Source: Trinickia violacea (lineage in GTDB: Bacteria > Pseudomonadota > Gammaproteobacteria > Burkholderiales > Burkholderiaceae). Taken from it: 64,000 bases of DNA. Where the stretch lies: positions 3,782,001 through 3,846,000 of the forward strand of contig NZ_CP040077.1 of the NCBI RefSeq assembly GCF_005280735.1, in the 5' to 3' direction. Positions 1 through 8,075 of the stretch are shown here, piece by piece. Made by a program: the position numbers and the translations under genes. Within the stretch, counting starts at the first letter, position 1; each line of letters begins with the position of its first letter. Under the pieces are notes generated by a model that was not told the origin of the DNA, did not search any database, and saw only the letters and a program-made list of their open reading frames with translations.

Positions 1-237
1 CTGACTACTGGCGGACTTGTCTTCGCTGATCTCTCCCCTCAGCGAATACCAAGGTTTGTGGCAGCGTACGTCGGAACCTATTTGCTCAACCTTGGACTCA
101 TTCATCAGTTGACGCCCCGGGTTGCTGGTCCCATAGTCAGTCAGGCCATCCTTACGCCAATTATGGCCGTCATCGCCTATTTGCTTATGTCGAAGGTCGT
201 GTTTGTGGGGCGAGCAAACAGCGAACCTGAACCTTGA
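1..237 (+). CDS. GtrA-like membrane protein, C-terminal part
   Basis: Frame 1 is open from the window edge to a TGA at 235-237 and encodes 78 residues; the start lies outside the window. The fragment begins with two hydrophobic stretches (around VAAYVGTYLLNLGLIHQL and ILTPIMAVIAYLLMSKVVF). The segment ending in a lysine-valine-valine-phenylalanine turn is typical of the last helix of the GtrA/DPMS-associated family, small four-helix proteins that help flip undecaprenyl-linked sugars in polysaccharide decoration. Position at the edge of a polysaccharide locus fits that role. The family call rests on the pattern of the last two helices only. Confidence 0.55.
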   Translation: MTTGGLVFADLSPQRIPRFVAAYVGTYLLNLGLIHQLTPRVAGPIVSQAILTPIMAVIAYLLMSKVVFVGRANSEPEP

Positions 238-368
238 ATGTCGGCCAGGATAGCGCCGCGTAATAGCGCTGCGCGCAAGTTTGTTGGCATTTCTAATAGT
301 CGTCCACCAATGGCACAAGGCGCCAGTCCGGCGCCCACCACGTAGACATTTCGTGCGATTAGAAAGAA

Positions 369-2168
369 TTATCTAATTCTATCCAGCGCTTTCTGAAAAG
401 CCGGATTCGGAGACGCTGCTTGTGTTTCTACAGCCTTAAGATACTCGCCGCGGGCACGATCTATGTCGCCTTGACGCTCCAGTGATTTCCCAAGAAAGTA
501 ATGTGAATATGGGTTCTCTGGTAACAACGCTTCTGCCCGACGCAGATAGATTTCTGCAAGCGAAGGACGGTTGTAGTCCAAAAACAGGGTTCCATATTTT
601 AGATATGTATACCCATCGACTGACGAATTGTCAGACTTAGAGGCGTCAAAGACGTCCAGCAAGCCTGGAAAAGCCAGGATTTCGGCCAAGGCAAAATAAT
701 TCGGAATAGGCGTCGCAATTGAATATGGAGGCTGCAATCGCATAATTACGTCCCCATCATTTCGAACTAGCCATGCCTCATTGAAGGCCATTTTCGGAAC
801 ATCTTCCGGACTAATAAAAGTAATCAAATCTTCTGGCTTATCCGCGCCATTCTGAGTCTGGTGAATCTTCTCGGCATCGTACGAGACTACAAATAAATGT
901 GTTCCCGATGGCACCCCAAACGAATAAACCGAGTTTTTATTCTCAAAAATATTAGATGGGAAATTCACGCCTGAGATGAGGATATTTTGATCATCTGACG
1001 GAATTTCCTTGATGAGATCGCCAAACCTCTTCATGAATTTTTTCTGGTGCTGTTGGTCCGCGATAATCCAATTTTGCCCTGCATAGTCCCCCGCAGACAA
1101 AACCGGAGAATAAAGCGCAACAATCCCAATTGCAATTGGGATTGCTGTGAAGAATCGGATTTTTCGTGATGCAACGCATAACATTATGACGGGGGCGTAC
1201 ATCAAAAACGCAGCGTTCCACGTATAGGACTCGCTATGATGGTTTGGCAACAAAGAATTTGGGAGAAGAGCCAATGCGCCTGCGATCGGAAGCGAAAATG
1301 CCCAAAGGAATTCTCTACTCCACAAACCAGTTCCAACAGCTACAGCAATAATCGAAAGGAATACCACGCAAAGCGTGGCGGCGTTTACTCCCTCTGAGAG
1401 ATAGCGAAACCATTCCTTTGAAACTGAACTTACGGAAAGTACGACGTGGTACGCGCCCTGTGGATCCGCGCCATTCGTAAATGGGGATGACACAAAATGC
1501 TCAAAAGCGAGCGCCACCACTCCCGCCACTCCGATCGCTAGACCTGGAATTAACGACTTCATCCGAAATCTATTTTCAACCGCCCAGACAGCACATAAAA
1601 ATATTGCAGAAAGAAGGTAGGTTTCCTTTGCAAGCGGCGCTAACAATACAAAAATTGCGGCAAGCCACGGTGTCGCGCCATTCGAGATGAAAACAAAAGC
1701 AATAAGAAAGAGAAAAAACGATAGCTGGGAAAAGGAATCCCAGGTGGACATTTGATATTGGTACGGGTGCGATGATATCAGGAACGCAAACAATAACGCA
1801 CACGCAATTGCGTTCACTCCAATGGATATCTTGAATGCACGCCTAAGCGACATCACAATCAGTGCATAGTTTATCGCCACCAGCAAAAGATTTGCAACGA
1901 TCGACCCTCTGATCCCAAGATTTCCTGTCAGCCACATATAAGCTATCCCTAGGGGGCGAGGAAACATGAGAAGACCCCAAAAGGAATATGGTGAATTTTT
2001 TATTGCTGATGCCGAATAAAAATCCGAATTTTGAGGCCAGAATGGATCAATAAACCCTGGAAATACATACCTCAGGACTAGAAAATCCACAGCTATAAAG
2101 ATTGCAATCAAAGCCGCCATTTCTGATAGGTAACAAATGGCGGTGCGCCGAGCCTCAACACCTGTCAT
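369..2168 (-). CDS. Polytopic membrane protein with C-terminal TPR
   Basis: This 599-residue protein has about ten hydrophobic helices in its first 370 residues, a soluble segment, and a C-terminal tetratricopeptide-like pair (around residues 525-590, with YLRRAEALLPENPYSHYFLG and the following GDIDRARGEYLKAV). This layout resembles membrane glycosyltransferases of the GT-C type or exporter accessory proteins of polysaccharide loci, but I see no catalytic motif that identifies it. The start is ATG at 2168, preceded by AGGAAAG on the minus strand. The gene is clearly richer in A and T than its neighbours, which suggests recent acquisition, as is common for serotype-specific genes. Confidence 0.75.
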   Translation of the reverse strand: MTGVEARRTAICYLSEMAALIAIFIAVDFLVLRYVFPGFIDPFWPQNSDFYSASAIKNSPYSFWGLLMFPRPLGIAYMWLTGNLGIRGSIVANLLLVAINYALIVMSLRRAFKISIGVNAIACALLFAFLISSHPYQYQMSTWDSFSQLSFFLFLIAFVFISNGATPWLAAIFVLLAPLAKETYLLSAIFLCAVWAVENRFRMKSLIPGLAIGVAGVVALAFEHFVSSPFTNGADPQGAYHVVLSVSSVSKEWFRYLSEGVNAATLCVVFLSIIAVAVGTGLWSREFLWAFSLPIAGALALLPNSLLPNHHSESYTWNAAFLMYAPVIMLCVASRKIRFFTAIPIAIGIVALYSPVLSAGDYAGQNWIIADQQHQKKFMKRFGDLIKEIPSDDQNILISGVNFPSNIFENKNSVYSFGVPSGTHLFVVSYDAEKIHQTQNGADKPEDLITFISPEDVPKMAFNEAWLVRNDGDVIMRLQPPYSIATPIPNYFALAEILAFPGLLDVFDASKSDNSSVDGYTYLKYGTLFLDYNRPSLAEIYLRRAEALLPENPYSHYFLGKSLERQGDIDRARGEYLKAVETQAASPNPAFQKALDRIR

Positions 2169-2611
2169 GTTCTTCTCTTTCCTTAGGATGACCTGGATTT
2201 TACCGCAAAGAGGCTTGTCGCCACTGACGGCTGCGATCTAAACACACGCACCCGGTACCCCGACATCAGCACACGCGTCGCGCGCCGAATCGCGGGATAT
2301 GTCCTCGACGCACTCAACTGTCCGCCATTCGAAACATGCCTTTAAGCCCGAAGTATTTATAGCTGACGTCCAGCTCGTTGCCTCCAAGTACGCCCAACTG
2401 CCGGCCCCTTTTCGACGTCGCTCAGAGTCAGACTTTCCTGACCCGTTACGCCACCCTGTTCCGCCAGGAGGTCGGACATGAAAAGTTCGCTTTCCGCGAG
2501 CGAGAATCATAGAATCCTTACAAACCCTTACCCAAGGAAGGCAGCGCGACATGCGGCGGCTTCCACTCGGATTCGCCATTCGTCTGCCCAAATATCCAGG
2601 CTTGGCTCTCC
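2169..2611. other. Non-coding gap between polysaccharide genes
   Basis: These 443 bases lie between two divergently oriented genes. Only short overlapping open frames are present, with arginine-rich unlikely products and no ribosome binding sites. I see no RNA gene, convincing promoter hexamer pair or repeat. It may be the remains of a replaced gene at the end of the locus. Confidence 0.4.
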
Positions 2612-3376
2612 ATGCAAGAACGGTTTCAGCCAATCGCGGTCACGTCGCCGTGTCAGCACCCTTGGCTCTTCAAATTGCGTTGCCTAGTTGATGTACAGCT
2701 CGGCTCGATTGTCAAGCATCTGCGACCGGCGTTGAGTCGCCTGCGTGGGCGCGTTCTGGACGTCGGAGCCGGTGAATCGCCGTGGCGCGACTGGCTCCCA
2801 CGGGGCACGACCTACCAAGGAATCGATATCGGCAATGCCGCCGATTTCGGAATGTCAGGCGGGCGCAACGATATCAAGTACTACGACGGGACAAGAATCC
2901 CTTTCGACGATGCCGAATTCGATAGCGCCATTTGCATCGAGGTCCTCGAGCACGCACAAAATCCGGAATTGCTCCTTCGGGAAATCGCCCGAGTGCTCAA
3001 GGAACAAGGCGTTCTGTTGCTGACGGTACCTTGGTCGGCCCGCAGACATCACATTCCGTATGACTATCACCGCTTCACCCGCGAGCGTTTGCAAATCTTG
3101 ATTGGTGAGGTCGGGTTTGGCGATATTCAAATTATCGAACGAGGCAGCGACATTGGCGTAATTGCCAATAAGTTAACTGTTCTGACCGCCAGGCTAATCA
3201 AGCCAGCGAGTGCGCGCAGTTTGCTCTGGACGGCTCCACTCGCTGTTGTCTGCGCGCTTTTGGCTGTCATGTTTCTGATTGCTGCGCATTGTGCTGACCC
3301 GCTGGGCAAGGGTTCGGTCGAAGACCCTCTTGGATATTTCGTGTCTGCGGTACGGCGTAGACACGGTCCCGCTTGA
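2612..3376 (+). CDS. Class I SAM-dependent methyltransferase
   Basis: The 254-residue product has the class I methyltransferase fold: motif I at about residue 48 (VLDVGAGESPW), an acidic post-I strand (YQGIDIG), and motif II/III around EFDSAICIEVLEHAQNPE with the usual LLREIARVLKEQGVLLLTVPW continuation. A hydrophobic helix near residues 205-225 suggests membrane association. The target is probably a sugar or lipid-linked glycan, judged only from its location beside a polysaccharide operon. The ATG at 2612 is the first in frame and lacks a good Shine-Dalgarno, so the true start could be a later TTG or GTG. It is transcribed opposite to the main operon. Confidence 0.75.
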   Translation: MQERFQPIAVTSPCQHPWLFKLRCLVDVQLGSIVKHLRPALSRLRGRVLDVGAGESPWRDWLPRGTTYQGIDIGNAADFGMSGGRNDIKYYDGTRIPFDDAEFDSAICIEVLEHAQNPELLLREIARVLKEQGVLLLTVPWSARRHHIPYDYHRFTRERLQILIGEVGFGDIQIIERGSDIGVIANKLTVLTARLIKPASARSLLWTAPLAVVCALLAVMFLIAAHCADPLGKGSVEDPLGYFVSAVRRRHGPA

Positions 3377-3499
3377 CGTCGAAGCTCCCCGTTGTCCCGC
3401 GTGATGACTTGGTGGGAGCGAGCGACAGAGTGACCTGCACAGCCACGCCACTCACTCTACGGCGGGCCATGACAGATTAGAAAGGCCAGATATACGGCT

Positions 3500-4183
3500 C
3501 TACGATTTACGAGCTAGGAATGCCGTCGCAGCCGGATACTCGACAGCAAAGATCTGCACGCTGTCAAAACCCGCTTCCATCAAATACGTCCACGCATCTG
3601 CACCGAATTCATTCTGAACGACAAAGTCGTATCCGGAAGTCGACGGATTCCCGTGATAGCTGTTCTTCAATCCTTGACGGTTTCGCGTTAGCCGACCCAC
3701 GATAGTAGGCACGGTATAGCACAGTGCTCCGCCTGGCTTAAGCACGCGACGGCATTCCCTAAGTGCGTGCACCGGGTTCTGAACGTGCTCGAGCGTATCC
3801 GAATGAACCACGATGTCGAATGCGTTGTCGGGGTACGGAATCGCGTGCATGTCCACTTCCGGATACGCGCCGAACAAGTAGCCAGGGAACTTGCGCAGAA
3901 CTGGCGTGAGGTTTCCCGCTTCGTTGATCTCGAGGATCGAAATACCCTTCATGTTCTCGAACTCAGGGACTTCGTTCAACTTCGCTTCCGTGCCCAATGC
4001 CGCACGCAGCGCATTGGCAAGCGCGATGGAACGCAAGTTCGCGCCACAAGAATTACAGCTCTCGCCTTGCTGACGATTGACGTAAGCTTCTTCCGCCTGC
4101 GACAACTGCCAATCGTTGACTAGCTCTTCCCACAGAACACGCTTGGAAGTGAAGCTCTCTCCACCGCAAACACTGCATTTCAT
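3500..4183 (-). CDS. Methyltransferase with N-terminal zinc ribbon
   Basis: The 227-residue product begins with two CxxC pairs (CSVC at residues 3-6 and CNSC near residue 42), a small zinc ribbon, followed by a class I SAM methyltransferase domain. The conserved segment FDIVVHSDTLEHVQNPVHALRE and the following RVLKPGG are motifs II-III; the canonical glycine-rich motif I is reduced to ILEINEAGNL. The start is ATG at 4183 with AGGAAGG upstream. It lies downstream of gmhB on the same strand and may be the end of the operon, where such enzymes often methylate O-antigen residues. The substrate is not predictable. Confidence 0.72.
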   Translation of the reverse strand: MKCSVCGGESFTSKRVLWEELVNDWQLSQAEEAYVNRQQGESCNSCGANLRSIALANALRAALGTEAKLNEVPEFENMKGISILEINEAGNLTPVLRKFPGYLFGAYPEVDMHAIPYPDNAFDIVVHSDTLEHVQNPVHALRECRRVLKPGGALCYTVPTIVGRLTRNRQGLKNSYHGNPSTSGYDFVVQNEFGADAWTYLMEAGFDSVQIFAVEYPAATAFLARKS

Positions 4184-4250
4184 TGTGTTCCTTCCTGCGC
4201 CGCATCTATCGCCGCGCTCAAATATCGTAGCCCCAAATCCCTACTGGGTT

Positions 4251-4802
4251 TCAAATCCAATGGAGACTCTTTGCGACCTGACTCAACTCGGCAATTGAAA
4301 TAAAGTCTCCAGATACTTGCGCTTTATTTTCGCCGCCTATCAAGAATCGGTGCTTCACGCCGGCGGCCTTTGCCGCCTCCATATCGGAAACCGAGTCACC
4401 AACCATGACAGAAGCGTTCACATCGACCGCGTGCTCGGCGACAGCCCTCAGCAACATCCCCGGCGCCGGCTTCCGGCATTCGCACTCGCGCTTGTACTCG
4501 CCAATTCCCGCCGTCGGATGATGCGGGCAGTGATACACCTGCGTAATCGGCGCACCTTCAGCAGCAAACTTCTCGAGCATCCACGCCGTGAACTCGGCAA
4601 ACGTCTGCTCGCTGTAGTAGCCGCGCGCGATCCCGGCCTGATTGGTCACGACGAACACGTCATAGCCAGCCTGCCTCGCGTTGCGCACGAGTTCAAAAAT
4701 CCCCGGCAAGAACACACAATCTCCCGGCCGATGCAGGTAACCAATATCGACATTGATCACGCCATCGCGGTCGAGAAACAGCGCGCGCTTCAACTCGGCC
4801 AT
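4251..4802 (-). CDS. gmhB: D-glycero-D-manno-heptose 1,7-bisphosphate 7-phosphatase
   Basis: GmhB is a HAD-superfamily phosphatase that removes the 7-phosphate of heptose 1,7-bisphosphate to give the 1-phosphate used by the nucleotidyltransferase. Motif I is LFLDRDGVIN with both catalytic aspartates; motif II is VVTNQAGIARGYY; the zinc-binding loop CPHHP ... CECRKP, diagnostic of GmhB, is present; motif IV is VMVGDSVSDMEAAKAAG. The start can be this ATG, giving 183 residues, or a GTG six bases upstream (4808) that would overlap the hddC stop as GTGA. The length is normal. Together with hddA, gmhA and hddC it completes the GDP-heptose pathway. Confidence 0.92.
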   Translation of the reverse strand: MAELKRALFLDRDGVINVDIGYLHRPGDCVFLPGIFELVRNARQAGYDVFVVTNQAGIARGYYSEQTFAEFTAWMLEKFAAEGAPITQVYHCPHHPTAGIGEYKRECECRKPAPGMLLRAVAEHAVDVNASVMVGDSVSDMEAAKAAGVKHRFLIGGENKAQVSGDFISIAELSQVAKSLHWI

Positions 4803-4804
4803 CG

Positions 4805-5512
4805 TCACGCCACCATTTGCGGCACGACGGTCTGCGCCAACGCGTAGTCTTCGGGAACACCGATGTCAATCAACTGGCTCACCGCAGGCACCGCGTGCAC
4901 ATGCAATTCGCCAAGATGCGCGTGCAGATAATCCTGCTCGAACGAAAAGCGTTCCGGCATCGCGTAGCGCTCGAAAGCCTCGCGCTTCAACAAATAGACC
5001 CCCGCGTTGATGAAACCTGCGCCGGTCTGCCCTTTCTCGCGAAACGCCGTCACCCGGCGCGGCGGCTCCGCATCGAAATCGACCGCGCCATACCGGGCAA
5101 CGTCGTCGAGTTTCGCGACCGCCATCACCAGGTCGGCGCCCGGCGCCACCGCGGCCGAACTGAGCTCGGAGAACTCGACGATGGTCATCGTGTCGCCGTT
5201 CAGGACGAACGCTTCATCGCCGTCGATCGCCGCCATCGCCTTCGCGATCGCGCCGCCTGTTCCCAGCGGCTCGTCCTCGACGACGTAGTGCACCTTCAGC
5301 GAGCCAAACGCAGCGCCGAAGTAACCTTCGATCACTTCGCGCTTGTACCCGACCGACAAGTACACGCTCTCGATCCCCTGCTGCTCCAGCCGCCGCAGCA
5401 CCCACCAGAGAAACGGCTTGCCGGCCACCTCGGCCATTGGCTTGGGCAGGTCCGGGACTACGGAGCGAAGACGCGTGCCGAGGCCACCCGCTAAGACGAT
5501 CGCCGGAATCAT
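4805..5512 (-). CDS. hddC: Heptose 1-phosphate nucleotidyltransferase (HddC-type)
   Basis: The 235-residue enzyme belongs to the nucleotidyltransferase family that activates sugar 1-phosphates. The N-terminal signature is IVLAGGLGTRLRSVVPDLPKPM, and GTGGAI and LNGDTM (nucleotide and metal binding) follow at the expected places. Neighbours hddA, gmhA and gmhB indicate D-glycero-alpha-D-manno-heptose 1-phosphate guanylyltransferase rather than mannose activation. The ATG at 5512 overlaps the gmhA stop as ATGA, and starts further upstream would read into gmhA, so I choose this one. Base use is like the rest of the operon. Confidence 0.88.
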   Translation of the reverse strand: MIPAIVLAGGLGTRLRSVVPDLPKPMAEVAGKPFLWWVLRRLEQQGIESVYLSVGYKREVIEGYFGAAFGSLKVHYVVEDEPLGTGGAIAKAMAAIDGDEAFVLNGDTMTIVEFSELSSAAVAPGADLVMAVAKLDDVARYGAVDFDAEPPRRVTAFREKGQTGAGFINAGVYLLKREAFERYAMPERFSFEQDYLHAHLGELHVHAVPAVSQLIDIGVPEDYALAQTVVPQMVA

Positions 5513-6090
5513 GCGCGCGTGAAAATGCTGGATTCGACAAGGCCGCAAACGATGTGGCCGAGCAGGATGTGCCCTTCTTGAATCTTGGGCGTTTCGCGCG
5601 ACGGCACTTCGATGCACACGTCCGCCAGCTCGAGCATCGCGTTGCCGCTCGCGCCGGTGAAGCCGGCCACGTACAAGCCCTTTTCACGAGCCTCGCGCAT
5701 GGCGTTGATCACGTTTGGCGACTTGCCCGAGGTCGAGATACCCCAAAAGATGTCGCCCTTCACGCCGACGGCCTGAACCTGACGCGAGAACAGCTTTTCA
5801 TAGCCGTAGTCGTTGCCGATCGCGGTCATGACCGACGTGTCGGTGGTCAGCGCAAAGGCCGGCAGACCCGGGCGATCGAAATTGAAGCGGCTAACGAATT
5901 CGCCGGCGATATGCTGCGCATCCGCTGCACTGCCGCCGTTGCCCGCGATCAACACCTTGTTGCCGGCGTTGAGAGCAGCAACGATCGTTTGCGCGAACCC
6001 GGCGACTTTGTCTAGCAGCGCTTCGTCAGCGTGAATGGCGTTGAAGATCTCAATCGCCTTCGAGATTTCACTGCGGATGATGTCCTTCAT
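5509..6090 (-). CDS. gmhA: Sedoheptulose 7-phosphate isomerase
   Basis: GmhA converts sedoheptulose 7-phosphate to D-glycero-D-manno-heptose 7-phosphate, the first heptose-specific step. The 193-residue product has a SIS fold with AGNGGSAADAQHIAGEFV, the phosphosugar signature of GmhA, TTDTSVMTAIGNDYGYEKLFSRQV and GISTSGKSPNV, plus a C-terminal EGHILLGHIVCGLVE helix carrying the catalytic histidine region. The start at 6090 overlaps the last base of the hddA TAA codon. This copy belongs to the capsule or O-antigen pathway; a second gmhA for the lipid A core is expected elsewhere in the genome. Confidence 0.93.
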   Translation of the reverse strand: MKDIIRSEISKAIEIFNAIHADEALLDKVAGFAQTIVAALNAGNKVLIAGNGGSAADAQHIAGEFVSRFNFDRPGLPAFALTTDTSVMTAIGNDYGYEKLFSRQVQAVGVKGDIFWGISTSGKSPNVINAMREAREKGLYVAGFTGASGNAMLELADVCIEVPSRETPKIQEGHILLGHIVCGLVESSIFTRA

Positions 6091-7112
6091 TACGTTCTCC
6101 AGGAAAACGCACCGTGTTCGGTAAAGTTGCACGTAAAGACCTGGCCATTGAACTTGGCAAGCTCACGCATGACATTCGGGCGGCGAGCCGGGTCGACGAA
6201 GAACATCATGAATCCTCCTCCGCCTGCACCGGACACCTTGCCGGCAAGCGCGCCGGCTCGGATCGCCGCATCGTAGATTTCGTCGATAGACGAATTGCTG
6301 ATGGCATCGGCGGTCTTTTTCTTCGACTCCCAGCCCGCGCGCATCGACGCTGCCAACGCTTCGATATCGAATTTGAGAACCGCTTCTTTCATCGCCGTCG
6401 CTTCTTCCTTGACGTGATGAAGTGCGTCGATCGACTTCTGGACGTTTCCGCTCACACCGGACGACTGTTGTTCGATGATCTTCGCCGACTCCCGCGACAC
6501 GCCCGTATAGAACAGCACGAGCGACGACTCCAGCTCGGCCTTCACGTTAGCCTTCAGCCGAAGCGGGTTCACGATCACACGATCGCCGTAGAACTCCATG
6601 AAGTTCAGGCCGCCGAATGCAGCCGCGTATTGGTCCTGCTTTCCGCCCGCCATGCCGAGATCGACACGCTCGATCTCGTAAGCAAGATGAGCGACCTCGT
6701 ACTCGCCCAGAGGAAGCGACATCAATTCGGAAAATGCATGGACGAGCGCGACCACCATCGTCGAGGACGAACCCAGGCCCGATCCCGGCGGCGCTTCCGA
6801 ATGCGTCGTGACGGTCACCGAAATCGGTTGTCCATGGTTGAAGTCTTTGACGATCCGGTTGTAGACGCCCGCGTGGAGATCGAGCCCGCTGACCCGCTCG
6901 AGCACCGGCTGCGCCTTGCCCGACCACACACGCCCGGTATCCGCGGCGACAAATTCGACCAGCCCGTCCTCGCGCTGCTCGATCGTCGCATACGCGTACT
7001 TGTCGATCGTGACGTTCAGCACATGGCCGCCGAACCGCTCGGTGTAGGGGGAGACGTCGGTTCCGCCGCCTGCAAGGCCGAGCCGCAAAGGGGCGCGAGA
7101 ACGAACAATCAT
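6090..7112 (-). CDS. hddA: D-glycero-alpha-D-manno-heptose 7-phosphate kinase
   Basis: This 340-residue GHMP-family kinase phosphorylates heptose 7-phosphate at C1. It shows the N-terminal substrate segment MIVRSRAPLRLGLAGGGTDV, the ATP-binding motif PPGSGLGSSSTMVVALVHAF and the C-terminal GKVSGAGGGGFMMFF, all typical of HddA and its B. pseudomallei capsule homologue WcbL. The ATG at 7112 overlaps the upstream stop codon as ATGA. It is translationally coupled to gmhA downstream. Specificity for heptose rather than fucose or mannose is inferred from the adjacent gmhA and gmhB. Confidence 0.9.
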   Translation of the reverse strand: MIVRSRAPLRLGLAGGGTDVSPYTERFGGHVLNVTIDKYAYATIEQREDGLVEFVAADTGRVWSGKAQPVLERVSGLDLHAGVYNRIVKDFNHGQPISVTVTTHSEAPPGSGLGSSSTMVVALVHAFSELMSLPLGEYEVAHLAYEIERVDLGMAGGKQDQYAAAFGGLNFMEFYGDRVIVNPLRLKANVKAELESSLVLFYTGVSRESAKIIEQQSSGVSGNVQKSIDALHHVKEEATAMKEAVLKFDIEALAASMRAGWESKKKTADAISNSSIDEIYDAAIRAGALAGKVSGAGGGGFMMFFVDPARRPNVMRELAKFNGQVFTCNFTEHGAFSWRT

Positions 7113-8071
7113 GCCTGTGCTCCTGCTGCCAATTGTGCGCGCCAGTAGGCGAGCATGTCGCCCACGGTCTGCGCAAGGGAAATTTCCTGCTTCCAGCCAG
7201 TCGCGGCGACGAGCCGGCTCGAGTCGCCGAAGATCACCTTTTCGTCGCTCGGACGCAGAAGGGCCTGGTCGACTTCAAGCGAGAACGGCGTCTTTGCGGC
7301 AGCCTGAATCAGATCGACGATTTCGCGAATCTGGTACGTGCGCGAGCCGCTTACGTTATAAACTTCGCCCGGCGCACCGCGATCGGCCAACAGCTCGAGG
7401 GCACGAGCGAGGTCTCGCACGTCCGTGATCGCACGGTGCGTTTCCAGGTTGCCCACGTGCAATGCGGGTGGAATCTGGCCGGCCTCGATTCGCGCGGCGC
7501 GGTAGGTGAAATCGGCGCAGACGTCTCCGGTTTTACGCGGACCCGTCGTGTTGAAAATCCGGGCGCAAACGGTGCGCAGCCGATAGTTCGACCAGTACTG
7601 AAGCGCGAGCATCTCGGTGGCGACCTTGCTCACGCCATACGGATGCAGCGGATGCATGGGATGCGACTCCTTGACCGGCACGGCATCCGGTGACACTTCG
7701 CCGTACTGTGCGCTCGAGCAGGCGACCACCACGACCGGGTCGATCTTCGCGGCCCGGATCGACTCGAACACATTGGCTGTGCCGACCACGTTCGTCTCGA
7801 GCGTCTCCGACGGCGCGCTCCACGAAAGCGCAGGATAGCTTTGAGCCGACAGCAGATAGACGACGTCGGGGCGAGTCTTTGCAATCACCGCGTCGGTCTG
7901 TTCGCGATAACGGATGTCGCAGCGCGTCAGGCGGTCGGCAAAGCCCATCCAATCGCGCGTGTCGACCGTGGCGTGGTAGTGCGTCCCAGCGACCTCATGG
8001 CCGGCGGCAATGGCACGCTCCATCAAGTAGCTGCCGACAAAACCAGTCGCACCAAGAATCAGTATCTTCAT
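7109..8071 (-). CDS. RMD-like NAD(P)-dependent sugar-nucleotide reductase
   Basis: The 320-residue product is an extended short-chain dehydrogenase: cofactor loop GATGFVGSYL near the N-terminus, catalytic YGVSK, and RIFNTTGPRKTGDVCADF, which matches the GDP-4-keto-6-deoxymannose reductase and GDP-mannose dehydratase branch. The active-site segment reads CSSAQYG, without the Glu or Asp that the dehydratases need for water elimination, so I favour reductase over 4,6-dehydratase. Next to the GDP-heptose genes, a role in making GDP-6-deoxy-heptose or an epimer is likely. No partner dehydratase is visible in the window. The start MKILILG follows the previous gene by four bases. Confidence 0.72.
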   Translation of the reverse strand: MKILILGATGFVGSYLMERAIAAGHEVAGTHYHATVDTRDWMGFADRLTRCDIRYREQTDAVIAKTRPDVVYLLSAQSYPALSWSAPSETLETNVVGTANVFESIRAAKIDPVVVVACSSAQYGEVSPDAVPVKESHPMHPLHPYGVSKVATEMLALQYWSNYRLRTVCARIFNTTGPRKTGDVCADFTYRAARIEAGQIPPALHVGNLETHRAITDVRDLARALELLADRGAPGEVYNVSGSRTYQIREIVDLIQAAAKTPFSLEVDQALLRPSDEKVIFGDSSRLVAATGWKQEISLAQTVGDMLAYWRAQLAAGAQA

Positions 8072-8075
8072 GAAT

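Noticed and set aside
2299..2687. Short plus-strand frames upstream of the methyltransferase
   Set aside because: No Shine-Dalgarno, overlapping each other, and no recognisable sequence.
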